Position numbers and translations under genes: made by a program. The notes beneath the pieces are model-generated. The model searched no databases. It saw only the letters and a program-made list of their open reading frames with translations, and was not told the DNA's origin. This document shows, piece by piece, positions 7,277-13,786 of a stretch of 13,786 nt of DNA (position 1 is its first letter; each line of letters starts with the position of its first letter). Origin of the DNA: Burkholderiales bacterium RIFCSPHIGHO2_12_FULL_61_11 (GTDB taxonomy: Bacteria; Pseudomonadota; Gammaproteobacteria; Burkholderiales; Burkholderiaceae_C); contig MERZ01000367.1 in the NCBI GenBank assembly GCA_001770785.1, forward strand, positions 1 through 13,786. Reading direction: 5' to 3'.

Positions 7277-8071
7277 TTATTTCTCAGAAGTTATCGGTGG
7301 CTTGGAAGCAGATTGCTGGGGATTTGCGGCGGATTCAACCGGCACTGTAGCTACTGGTTCGGTCCATTTGCCGACGCTTTTTAGTTTGTCTGGCAAGGTG
7401 GGCATGCGAAGTCCGAGCTCATAGGCTTTGTGGGCGTGAATGAGGGCCTTTTCATAGTTCTTCATGTCAAAAAAAATCAAACCAATGTTGTTGTGGGTAA
7501 AGGCGTTGTTACCGGCCTGTTCGACAGCAACATTCAATTGCTGTTCGGCTTCGTTGATACGCTTGGCCTTGACGAGAAAATTGGCGTAGATCATTCTGAC
7601 CATCGAATCGCCGGGCCGCCATGCAATGGCGCGACTGAACCAGCATTCAACGTTATAGTTTGAGCCAATAGGCTTTGGGGTTTTCTCTTTTTCGCTAAGC
7701 GCAACCATGGCGATCAAGGCGCGGTGATGGTTCGGAAATGCGTGAAGCGTGTAGGCTATATCGCCACCTGGGGTGGTGTTGGTTTTGCCGCGTATAAGCG
7801 CTTCTACTTCAGGTGTGAAATGGTGATGTTCCACAATGTAAAGTAGTGCCTTGTGTGAACGGTAGGTTGTTTCAGGTATGTACCCACTTGAACGATAGTC
7901 GTAAGGACCAAATCGACCTTGTGACCAAAGCGATCCGCAGCCCACCGGGAGCTCTTGTGCTATGGCGCTCGGCGACGTAAAAAGTAGAAGTGCATTGAAT
8001 GAGAGAGTGCTTATCAAAACGGCAAATCGGACCGTGCAACGAATGGCACCGGCATTCACAAATAATCGCAT
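7277..8071 (-). CDS. secreted tetratricopeptide-repeat protein
   Basis: This is a 264-residue exported protein. A signal peptide with a basic start, a hydrophobic core around 16-31 and an AIA-Q cleavage site near residue 38 points to the periplasm. The mature part has a conserved-looking segment with PVGCGSLWSQGRFGPYDYRS and HAFPNHHRALIAM (C45 and C143 could pair), then two TPR-like helical pairs at about 157-186 and 190-220 (FTHNNIGLIFFDMKNYEKAL), and ends in a Pro/Ser/Ala-rich tail. TPRs bind protein partners, so it may be a scaffold for envelope or polysaccharide assembly; no enzyme motif is visible. aagga precedes the ATG by 6 bases, supporting this start. It is the first gene of the - strand pair with ddl, and the promoter candidate at 8138-8165 lies just upstream. 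The link to Ddl function is by position only. Confidence 0.8.
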   Translation of the reverse strand: MRLFVNAGAIRCTVRFAVLISTLSFNALLLFTSPSAIAQELPVGCGSLWSQGRFGPYDYRSSGYIPETTYRSHKALLYIVEHHHFTPEVEALIRGKTNTTPGGDIAYTLHAFPNHHRALIAMVALSEKEKTPKPIGSNYNVECWFSRAIAWRPGDSMVRMIYANFLVKAKRINEAEQQLNVAVEQAGNNAFTHNNIGLIFFDMKNYEKALIHAHKAYELGLRMPTLPDKLKSVGKWTEPVATVPVESAANPQQSASKPPITSEK

Positions 8072-8137
8072 TCTTGATCCTTAAAGGTAATTTGCAGGCC
8101 ACTTAAGTGACATGTTCTGCTAGTCCTTAGATTACAG

Positions 8138-8165
8138 TTTATCTGAGAATCTGACGACGTGCCAA
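8138..8165 (-). promoter_or_regulatory. candidate sigma-70 promoter for the TPR-ddl operon
   Basis: Read on the - strand, TTGGCA (8160-8165; 5 of 6 matches to TTGACA) is followed after 16 bases by GATAAA (8138-8143; 4 of 6 matches to TATAAT). It sits about 67 bases before the ATG at 8071 and points the right way. This is a by-eye match only. Confidence 0.35.
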
Positions 8166-8177
8166 TGTGCTAACCTA

Positions 8178-8207
8178 ACAATTCTCAACGGTTGAATTGT
8201 CCAACCG
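8178..8207. repeat. nested inverted repeats in the divergent intergenic region (operator candidate)
   Basis: Two overlapping dyads lie midway between the divergent genes. One is ACAATT-ct-CAAC-g-GTTGAATTGT (8178-8200), a 10-bp stem with a two-base bulge. The other is CGGTTG-aattgtc-CAACCG (8189-8207), a 6-bp stem. They share the GTTG arm, so only one can form as RNA. A weak + strand promoter match (TTGAAT at 8192, TAAGAC at 8215, 17-base spacing) overlaps them. A regulator binding here could control both directions, but no regulator gene is in the window. Confidence 0.35.
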
Positions 8208-8288
8208 CAGAGGCTAAGACTCTACCGTTATTTCAGACAACTACTCACCGCACAAGGCTACATTGGTAATCTATTTTTGAAATATCAC

Positions 8289-11198
8289 ATGCAGTACATA
8301 GATCGACGACGCTTCCTACTACTGACTTGCACCGGACTGGAGAGCGCTGCAATTGCCGCCAGCGCCCCCATTGGAACCGGTGGCGGGGTTCCTGTGTCAG
8401 AGCCATCCGGAAGCAGGATTGTTTTGACTGGCCCAACTAGCGGTCTCGAGCGATCGCTGTCAAGCATGTTCACAGTTGCACTTACCGGGACGCTTACCGG
8501 CACCATCAGGGTTACACCCAGCGACAGTAACGGGGGGCGATTCTGGTCGTCACTCAGTCAACCCGGTGACTACGGCTCGGTTTACCTGAGATCGTCAACC
8601 CCTACCGCGACGCTCCTGTATGCGCCTGCTTCTGCTGGCCTAAAAACGATCACACTTACCAACGACCGAAATTTGTCCAATCCGTCGGCGTACAGTTACA
8701 CCGCGAACGCAGCAACGCCAAGTTCTGCAACGCCATTTCGGTTGGTCCGGGGCGACACAACCATCGGAAGCTATGCCACGCTTCAACAGGTCAAGGACAT
8801 CGGTGGCTGGCAATCGGGCGATGTGGTCAAGGCGACTGGGGGTACCTATGTTGTTTACGGGACAAACGACCCCGGAAACACCACGCTCGTTAGCAACACG
8901 GGCGGAATCCAAACTGGCGTGCTGATCGATACCACTATCGAATGGGAAACGCCTGGCCAACCCATGATCCTTGATTACAGTCGTTACTGGCAAGTCGGCA
9001 TGTTAAGTGGCGGACAGCCACAGCTTTTGACTATGGGACAGTCATGCAGAAATCTGACCATACGCGGGCTTCATTTTCGCGGTGCCCGCCCACCAAAAGT
9101 TGAAAGCAGGCAGGGAGCAGCAATCTGGACAGCGGTCAGCACAGCTGGTGGCACTCACCCGCCCGCCACACTGACGGTTGAATACTGTAAGTTCTGGCAA
9201 TGTATTGACGGTATTCACACCCAGCAGACTCACTACGGCCTGAGCACCTATGTGCGCTATTGCGTGTTTGAGGACAACAGCGATCCGCAGGGACTTCGAC
9301 ATGACATTTATACAGGCCGCAATGCGCTTGCCTACATACTCGGCTGCACATTTAGGAAGACCAAGGGTCAGGGCTACCCGCAGGCAGGGATGGGTCATGC
9401 CATCAAATCACGCTGCCGTGCGACTACGGTGCTTGGGAACATGCTTAATGTGCAAATGTTCAGCGATGGCACGGGTGGTTGCGCTCAGAACATCAATACG
9501 CCCAATGGCGGTGTGGTCGTCATAGCGGGCAATGTCATCAACCACTATGGCTCTCTAAGCAATAACCAGGACGGCAACGGCTTGCGCTACGGTGAGGATC
9601 AGTACGCGGTAACCGTTGACACCAACCAAGACCCGTCGCTCACTTCGCACTCGATTTTGTTGGCCCAAAACACGCTCAGAAAGTACAACGGGCGTCCGGC
9701 TGACGGTAGCGATAAGCCGCTGATCAGCATCTACCCTACCGGTGTCGCAACGATGCTGCTTGATGGGACGGGGGGGCAAATTCCTGTCACAGCCATTGTG
9801 CGAAACAATCTGGTTGCGTCAGATACAACAAGGGCTAGGAGCTTTGTTGCGCTGTACCCCAACAACACTGAAGCCCCGGTTTCCCGGCTAGCGGATTCAG
9901 GGATTTTTTCGGGGGGTGAAGTTGCTGGATTTCCGGAAGTCAACGACGCACCTTACGAGTGGGCTGGCGACTTCACAATCCCGATCGCGCGTGCAGACAG
10001 CTATAGGGGTGGGCGCACCGTATTCATTCCGGATTGGGTGCCAACAACCGCTTGGGAATGGACCGACATCCCAGGTACGCGATGGCTGGACTACATCAAG
10101 GACGATGGGTCCGGTGTAACCGGTGCCACGAAGGTTACGAGTCTGGACCCAGGACCAGGCCGCAGTTATGCCGTCACTTGGGATTACTCAGGCCCTTGCT
10201 ACAGTCCCAAGAACCACGAAGTGTGGATGTTTGGTGGTGGTCATGCCGGCACGACCATCAACATTCTCACCAAGTACAACTTGCACAAAAACTTGCCCGA
10301 TGTGGTCGTTGTAAGCCCACCCACCCCTGAGGCCATGCGCCGGGAATATGCGCTCGCGCCAAATCATCTTGCTTATGCCAAGAAAGTTTATTGGCCAGAC
10401 GGGAAACCCTATTCCGCGCACAGTTACACCAATAGCTTTTACGTAGACGCCCTGGACGAGTGGTTTCAGTTTGGTGTCAGCGGCTGCGCTTCTAGCGTTG
10501 ATGGTGTGGCCATGAGTGGTCCAGGAATTGACGGGCGAGACGTTGTCGGCTTCCCGCGCAATGACAGGTATCGCATGCCTGGCTACTGGACAGCAATCCC
10601 GGCCACGGGTGATGGTGTAACGCGTGGTTACAGGTCGATCGCGGGCGACCAAACCGGTATTTACTATTGGAATCGGTCTGGCACGCCAGGATTGCGCAAG
10701 TTCACCTTTGCAACAAATACTTATACATTCATAAGCGGTACAACGCCACCCGAGTTTTCAAGACCCTCTGATGAACATGATGGCGTCGTGTTCATTTGCG
10801 GTACAGATACCAGCCTCGGATGGAGTGGGCAGTTTTGCAACATGAGCACGGGTGCGATGACGACCGTCAAATTCACAGGCCCAGCACTGCCGAAAGCAGC
10901 AAACTATCTGATGGACGTGATTTGGATTGCCCCGAAAGGCTATTACGTCACAGTCTGGATCAATGCATCGGCGGTGGATTGGGGTGCTTCAAACGTGGAG
11001 GGTAATCTCACGACAATCGTCATTGCGACAGTGACGCCCACCGGGTCTAGCACGGCAAAGGTTGAAATAAAGACTATTGCCGGGTCTGCACCAAGGCGCA
11101 ACACAGTTATACGCGGTGTCTTTTTTGACCCGACTTATGAATGCCTGATCTTGCCGGTTTCGTATGCAAACAATGTCAAGGCAGTGAAGGTGGCTTAG
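8289..11198 (+). CDS. large exported protein with Tat-like signal, Ig-like domain, parallel beta-helix and kelch-like C-terminal domain
   Basis: From ATG 8289 this is a 969-residue protein; a TTG at 8277 would add four residues, and neither start has a clear Shine-Dalgarno. The N-terminus, with RRRFLLL at about 6-12 and an Ala-rich stretch ending ASA, resembles a Tat signal. Residues about 40-140 look like an Ig-like domain (VLTGPTSG start, YAPASAGLKTITLTND end). Residues about 150-530 show the short repeated strands of a right-handed parallel beta-helix (NLTIRGLHFRGA, TLTVEYCKFWQC, YVRYCVFEDN, YILGCTFRKT, VVVIAGNVIN), a fold common in polysaccharide-binding or -cleaving proteins. From about 585 there are kelch-like blades (EVWMFGGGHAG, YWPDGKPYSAHSY), suggesting a beta-propeller. 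No catalytic motif is certain. It is transcribed alone, divergently from the TPR gene. A related C-terminus lies at 13368-13786. The likely role is glycan binding or processing outside the cytoplasm. Confidence 0.8.
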   Translation: MQYIDRRRFLLLTCTGLESAAIAASAPIGTGGGVPVSEPSGSRIVLTGPTSGLERSLSSMFTVALTGTLTGTIRVTPSDSNGGRFWSSLSQPGDYGSVYLRSSTPTATLLYAPASAGLKTITLTNDRNLSNPSAYSYTANAATPSSATPFRLVRGDTTIGSYATLQQVKDIGGWQSGDVVKATGGTYVVYGTNDPGNTTLVSNTGGIQTGVLIDTTIEWETPGQPMILDYSRYWQVGMLSGGQPQLLTMGQSCRNLTIRGLHFRGARPPKVESRQGAAIWTAVSTAGGTHPPATLTVEYCKFWQCIDGIHTQQTHYGLSTYVRYCVFEDNSDPQGLRHDIYTGRNALAYILGCTFRKTKGQGYPQAGMGHAIKSRCRATTVLGNMLNVQMFSDGTGGCAQNINTPNGGVVVIAGNVINHYGSLSNNQDGNGLRYGEDQYAVTVDTNQDPSLTSHSILLAQNTLRKYNGRPADGSDKPLISIYPTGVATMLLDGTGGQIPVTAIVRNNLVASDTTRARSFVALYPNNTEAPVSRLADSGIFSGGEVAGFPEVNDAPYEWAGDFTIPIARADSYRGGRTVFIPDWVPTTAWEWTDIPGTRWLDYIKDDGSGVTGATKVTSLDPGPGRSYAVTWDYSGPCYSPKNHEVWMFGGGHAGTTINILTKYNLHKNLPDVVVVSPPTPEAMRREYALAPNHLAYAKKVYWPDGKPYSAHSYTNSFYVDALDEWFQFGVSGCASSVDGVAMSGPGIDGRDVVGFPRNDRYRMPGYWTAIPATGDGVTRGYRSIAGDQTGIYYWNRSGTPGLRKFTFATNTYTFISGTTPPEFSRPSDEHDGVVFICGTDTSLGWSGQFCNMSTGAMTTVKFTGPALPKAANYLMDVIWIAPKGYYVTVWINASAVDWGASNVEGNLTTIVIATVTPTGSSTAKVEIKTIAGSAPRRNTVIRGVFFDPTYECLILPVSYANNVKAVKVA

Positions 11199-11470
11199 AG
11201 ACCGAGCATAAACCCATCATCCCTGACAGCGTTCGCGGGTTGTAGGCAATGATGCCCCATCGCTCCCTTCGATGACTCATCCAGGTTTTTTTTGTAGGGA
11301 TCATCGCCTATGAGGCAATCCACCTCGGTCACCTTGTCTTTTTCAATCACATGTTCCATCAGCATGGCAGTGAACAGTGTTCCGGGTGTATAAGCTTTGA
11401 AATGTTCGTCGTAAGATACTTTGTAGATGCTGGCTTTGCCGTTGGCCACAATCCAGAATTGCGAATCTAC
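11176..11470 (-). pseudogene. remnant of a GNAT (BioF2/FemAB-like) acetyltransferase of polysaccharide loci
   Basis: Only the C-terminal third of an acyltransferase is left. It reads QFWIVANGKASIYKVSYDE, then YTPGTLFTAMLMEHVIEKD and EVDCLIGDDPYKK, a signature I associate with GNAT-family proteins of exopolysaccharide clusters. Right after DPYKK the frame is lost in a run of eight A (T on the + strand at 11286-11293). Removing one A restores KTWMSHRRERWGIIAYNPRT, the expected family ending, and that frame would run to TGA at 11176-11178 inside the tail of the convergent beta-helix gene. Upstream, a TGA at 11471-11473 interrupts the frame and the N-terminal two thirds cannot be found. At least two lesions plus truncation mean it is not functional. 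It shows that the locus once held, or received, an N-acyltransferase for a sugar or aminoacyl group. Confidence 0.75.
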
Positions 11471-11658
11471 TCATGCAACCGATCCAGCAGCCGGATTGAC
11501 TTGAAAACTGGCAGGATTACCCTTGAGTTTGTATGAAATTCGTCGGAAACCCATATTTCATGAGGGTTTCAGGGCCTTTTCTGTTCCGATGTTAGGGCGA
11601 CAAACGCCATTGTTAGGGAGAGCAACCTGACTCCCCCCGTATTGGGTTGGGCGTCACA

Positions 11659-12519
11659 ATGAACCATCTACCACTAGGAAATGTTTTGAATACAAAACTC
11701 ACAGAACGCCAACAACGGGAATTTGACTATCACAAAGAGCACGCAAAGCTTCATCAGTCGGTCCTTTCTTCACCGTTCTCTTGGGATGTACTCAAACAAC
11801 CCGACAGTCGGTGGTGGAATGCATACTGGGGAATGTACGAGTACCTTGTGAACTGTGACTTGAAAGATAAGAGAGTATTAGTTGTTGGCTGCGGATTCGG
11901 TGACGATGCACTTCGTCTAGCAAAGCTAGGCGCCAAGGTAAGTGCATTTGATCTTAGTCCAGATTCCCTTCAGATCGCAAAGGCGTTGGCATTGCGAGAG
12001 GGACTAGAGATCGCCTTTGAAGAAATGCCGGCTGAGAAAATGTCCTACAAGGACAACAGCTTTGACTTCATCCTTGCTAGGGACATCCTTCATCACGTCG
12101 ATATTCCAAACACGATGAGCGAGATTGTTCGCGTAGCCAAGCCAGATGCAATATTCTTGGTAAATGAGATTTATTCGCACTCCCTCACTGACAAGATTAG
12201 ACACTCAGTCCTGGTTGAAAAAGTCCTCTATCCGAAGATGCGTAGATTAATTTATGGTCCCGGAAAACCATACATCACCGAAGATGAGCGAAAACTCAGT
12301 GAGTCTGACCTCAAGCAAATAATGACACCATTACAGGCATGCCTGTTCACAAAGTACTTCAATTTTCTCGTAACGCGAGTCATTCCCGATCGGTACGAAA
12401 CACTCGCGCAACTTGATCGCGTGTTATTGTGCATTCTGCACCCCATTGGTCATCTACTCGCAGGGCGTGTGCTGTTTAGCGCTCGTATCTCAAAGCCTAC
12501 CGGCAGCAGCGCACAGTGA
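11659..12519 (+). CDS. class I SAM-dependent methyltransferase (orphan)
   Basis: This is a 286-residue protein from ATG 11659; a TTG at 11647 would add four residues, and no strong ribosome site favours either. The Rossmann methyltransferase core shows RVLVVGCGFGDDALRLA (motif I, around 72-88), an acidic strand-2 end in VSAFDLSPDS, FDFILARDILHHVDIP (motif IV and the helix after it) and EIVRVAKPDAIFLVNE (motif VI region). The first 60 residues (FDYHKEHAKLH, SRWWNAYWGMYEYL) and the last 90, with hydrophobic stretches near FLVTRVIPDR and LLCILHPIGHLLAG, may form the acceptor site or touch a membrane. Codon choice looks more AT-rich than in the genes to its left, and it stands alone between a decayed acetyltransferase and a gene-poor stretch, so it may have arrived separately. 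It may methylate a sugar or lipid. The acceptor is unknown. Confidence 0.82.
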   Translation: MNHLPLGNVLNTKLTERQQREFDYHKEHAKLHQSVLSSPFSWDVLKQPDSRWWNAYWGMYEYLVNCDLKDKRVLVVGCGFGDDALRLAKLGAKVSAFDLSPDSLQIAKALALREGLEIAFEEMPAEKMSYKDNSFDFILARDILHHVDIPNTMSEIVRVAKPDAIFLVNEIYSHSLTDKIRHSVLVEKVLYPKMRRLIYGPGKPYITEDERKLSESDLKQIMTPLQACLFTKYFNFLVTRVIPDRYETLAQLDRVLLCILHPIGHLLAGRVLFSARISKPTGSSAQ

Positions 12520-12583
12520 CGCCCAATCACTGGTTTCGCCAAAACCCCGTTAAACCTGCTAATCTAATAGTCTGATCGAACAT

Positions 12584-12606
12584 GGGGGCGAAAGCTTTCG
12601 CTCCCC
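12584..12606 (+). terminator. inverted repeat, possible terminator of the orphan methyltransferase gene
   Basis: GGGG-GCGAAAG is followed directly by CTTTCGC-T-CCCC, giving an 11-bp stem with one bulged base and a loop formed from the central AGCT. It lies about 65 bases past the methyltransferase stop. No T-run follows on either strand, so an ordinary intrinsic terminator is doubtful. It could instead stabilise a transcript end or mark an element boundary. Confidence 0.4.
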
Positions 12607-12715
12607 TTTCGCCACCGTCTGTACAGTAGGTTCGGTCCAACAAGGTTTATTGGGGGATTACCTTTCAGCATCGCAGCGCGGCAGACAAAAGCTATTCGTT
12701 AAGTGAATCAAAACT

Positions 12716-12937
12716 ATGAAGATCAGCAAACCTCAATCATCCAAGAAAACAAACAGACAATCCATCGGGTACGTGTGGAATCTGCTAAAGGCAATGAGAC
12801 GCCTATCCGGGAATGGGAGACGGCGTCACATCAAATCTGGATACTGCGAAGCGTCAATAGCCCAAACCCACAAAAAAAAGGATTCACTCGACGATAAGTA
12901 TGGCTGGCGTTTGCTTAGACTTTCGAAGCGATATTAA
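12716..12937 (+). CDS. possible small Lys/Arg-rich protein, weak
   Basis: A 73-codon frame starts MKISKPQSSKKTNRQS and ends RLLRLSKRY. It is strongly basic. There is no clear Shine-Dalgarno (the upstream bases are ttaagtgaatcaaaact), no family is recognised and the surrounding DNA looks non-coding. It is listed only because it is the longest ATG-started frame in this gap; chance is an equally good explanation. Confidence 0.15.
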   Translation: MKISKPQSSKKTNRQSIGYVWNLLKAMRRLSGNGRRRHIKSGYCEASIAQTHKKKDSLDDKYGWRLLRLSKRY

Positions 12938-13355
12938 CGGATTTCGGACTTGGGTCGTGTTGAAGACACTGTGAAAAGTGTTCACAATACATTCAAGAGA
13001 CTTCGGATTATTTAAGTTGCGGGTTCAATCAAGACTAAAAGACTTCACTTTGACCGACTCGCGTGGCAACCGCGATGTCGAGGCAACTGTCTTGAGACGA
13101 CTCGCCAAAAATTGACGTCCATGCAGGATAGGCATCATTTGATGCTAAGCGCCAAAAGTGGCGGTTTTCAAGGAGTTCGCTATTCAATGATGCCCGCTGA
13201 CTGGCAAAGCTTGAATCTTTTAATTCGCGAATTGGGCACATCAACCGCGTTTTTTGTATTTGTTGGATCAGTTTTTGCGTCGCATCAGCACTCAATGCGT
13301 GTCGGAATTTCTCTTTGCGAAGCAATAGGCTGTTTTTGATGCGCTGCTCAAATCA

Positions 13356-13377
13356 CAAGGCATTTGCTTAGGCCTTG
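13356..13377 (-). terminator. hairpin over the stop codon of the right-end gene, weak terminator candidate
   Basis: A perfect 6-bp dyad (caaggc / gccttg) with a 10-base loop spans the TAA of the - strand gene at 13368-13370. No T-run follows on the - strand. It may act in termination or mRNA 3' protection, or be chance. Confidence 0.2.
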
Positions 13378-13786
13378 GTACGGACGAAATAGACGTTGCC
13401 ATCGTACCTGTTCGCCAATACAAACCCCTTGAGTTCTGGAACGTACTGCATGGCGTTCTGAAGGCCGCTCGTTCGTGCCGCTGGTGCGATGCCTGGCATG
13501 GCGGGTTCGTCAACAAACCAGGTTTCAGGATGCACACGCAAAATCCTGATGGCATTGCCCGAATTGAACGCCACGATGTAGCGGTCCATGGCTTCGTCAT
13601 AGGTCACGCCCGGATAGCCAGCTAGCGTTAAGGTAGCAGACCCCAAACCTGAAAATGATGTCGCAATCTTTGAGCCATCAAGTGCGCGCACCTCTGTAAG
13701 CGTTCCGGCAACCCATATTGACCGGGTGCAACCGATCAGGTAGAGGCGGTTGGCGTCCAGCGATGGGGCAGCAATTCTGCCAATCG
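13368..13786 (-). CDS. C-terminal part of a second kelch-like exported protein (partial, runs off the right edge)
   Basis: The last 138 or so codons of a - strand gene are visible; its start lies beyond the window. The frame is open to the edge, with LDANRLYLIGCTRSIWVAG at the left of what can be seen, followed by YPGVTYDEAMDRYIVAF and a final GFVLANRYDGNVYFVRTKA. This alternation of short strands with aromatic and glycine residues is typical of beta-propeller blades. The end resembles that of the 8289-11198 protein: both have a small-residue/Arg linker (SAPRRNTV here, APAARTSG there), then a strand such as CLILPVSYANNVKAVKVA. The two are therefore probable paralogues facing each other across the disordered 11.2-13.4 kb stretch. 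The role is probably extracellular or periplasmic glycan binding. The domains upstream of this end are unknown. Confidence 0.7.
   Translation of the reverse strand, partial: IGRIAAPSLDANRLYLIGCTRSIWVAGTLTEVRALDGSKIATSFSGLGSATLTLAGYPGVTYDEAMDRYIVAFNSGNAIRILRVHPETWFVDEPAMPGIAPAARTSGLQNAMQYVPELKGFVLANRYDGNVYFVRTKA

Larger units (their letters stand above)
12520..13367. other. gene-poor, AT-richer stretch of about 850 bp
   Basis: No gene is recognised here apart from one weak small frame. The stretch holds a strong inverted repeat at 12584-12606, a small dyad gtgaa-aagtg-ttcac at 12971-12985, and on the - strand an open frame of about 96 codons (13035-13325) that starts at a TTG, has no visible ribosome site and resembles nothing I know. 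Base composition by eye is lower in GC than the flanking coding DNA. It may be decayed mobile or accessory DNA, but I see no transposase, terminal repeats or target duplication. Confidence 0.5.

Noticed and set aside
8289..8360. Lipoprotein signal in the beta-helix protein (LLLTC)
   Set aside because: The residue before the Cys is Thr rather than Gly/Ala/Ser, and an Ala-rich AxA-type cleavage site follows, so a Tat-like secretory signal fits better.
13035..13325. 96-codon open frame on the - strand in the gene-poor stretch
   Set aside because: It has a TTG start, no ribosome site and no known family, and an in-frame stop lies close upstream. It could be a decayed gene but cannot be supported.
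12520..13367. Insertion sequence, CRISPR array or tRNA gene in the gap
   Set aside because: I found no transposase motifs, paired terminal repeats, regularly spaced repeats or tRNA-like cloverleaf with a TTCNANNC arm.

Overview
The window looks like part of a cell-surface polysaccharide or envelope-modification locus of a Gram-negative bacterium. Gene style, moderately high GC over most of the window and family resemblances suggest a betaproteobacterium; this is an inference from sequence character, with no marker gene to prove it.

Layout. On the + strand, 143-6173 reads like one operon: a SAM-dependent methyltransferase broken by a frameshift, a Wzx-type polysaccharide flippase (1003-2457), a 638-residue protein joining a MurF-like Mur ligase to a peptidyl-tRNA-hydrolase-like domain through a four-cysteine linker (2476-4392), and an asparagine-synthetase-like protein without the glutaminase cysteine (4389-6173, ATGA overlap with the gene before). 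Converging on these, a - strand pair carries a D-alanine--D-alanine ligase (6186-7274) and, 2 bases upstream of it, a secreted TPR protein (7277-8071). A 217-bp divergent region with a promoter candidate and nested inverted repeats separates this pair from a large exported protein (8289-11198) with Ig-like, parallel beta-helix and kelch-like parts.

Right part. Past 11198 the sequence looks more AT-rich and disordered: a degraded GNAT acetyltransferase remnant (- strand), an isolated methyltransferase (11659-12519), about 850 bp with no recognisable gene, and the 3' end of a second kelch-like protein (- strand, running off the window) whose C-terminus resembles that of the 8289-11198 protein.

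How the genes may work together. Ddl, MurF-like ligases and asparagine-synthetase-like enzymes all activate carboxylates with ATP to form peptide or amide bonds. Placed beside a flippase, a methyltransferase and a former acetyltransferase, they suggest that a lipid-linked glycan or peptide precursor is decorated with amino acids or amides before export. The Mur ligase/Pth-like fusion with its divergent active site is the strongest candidate for an undescribed activity. The pathway itself is inference.
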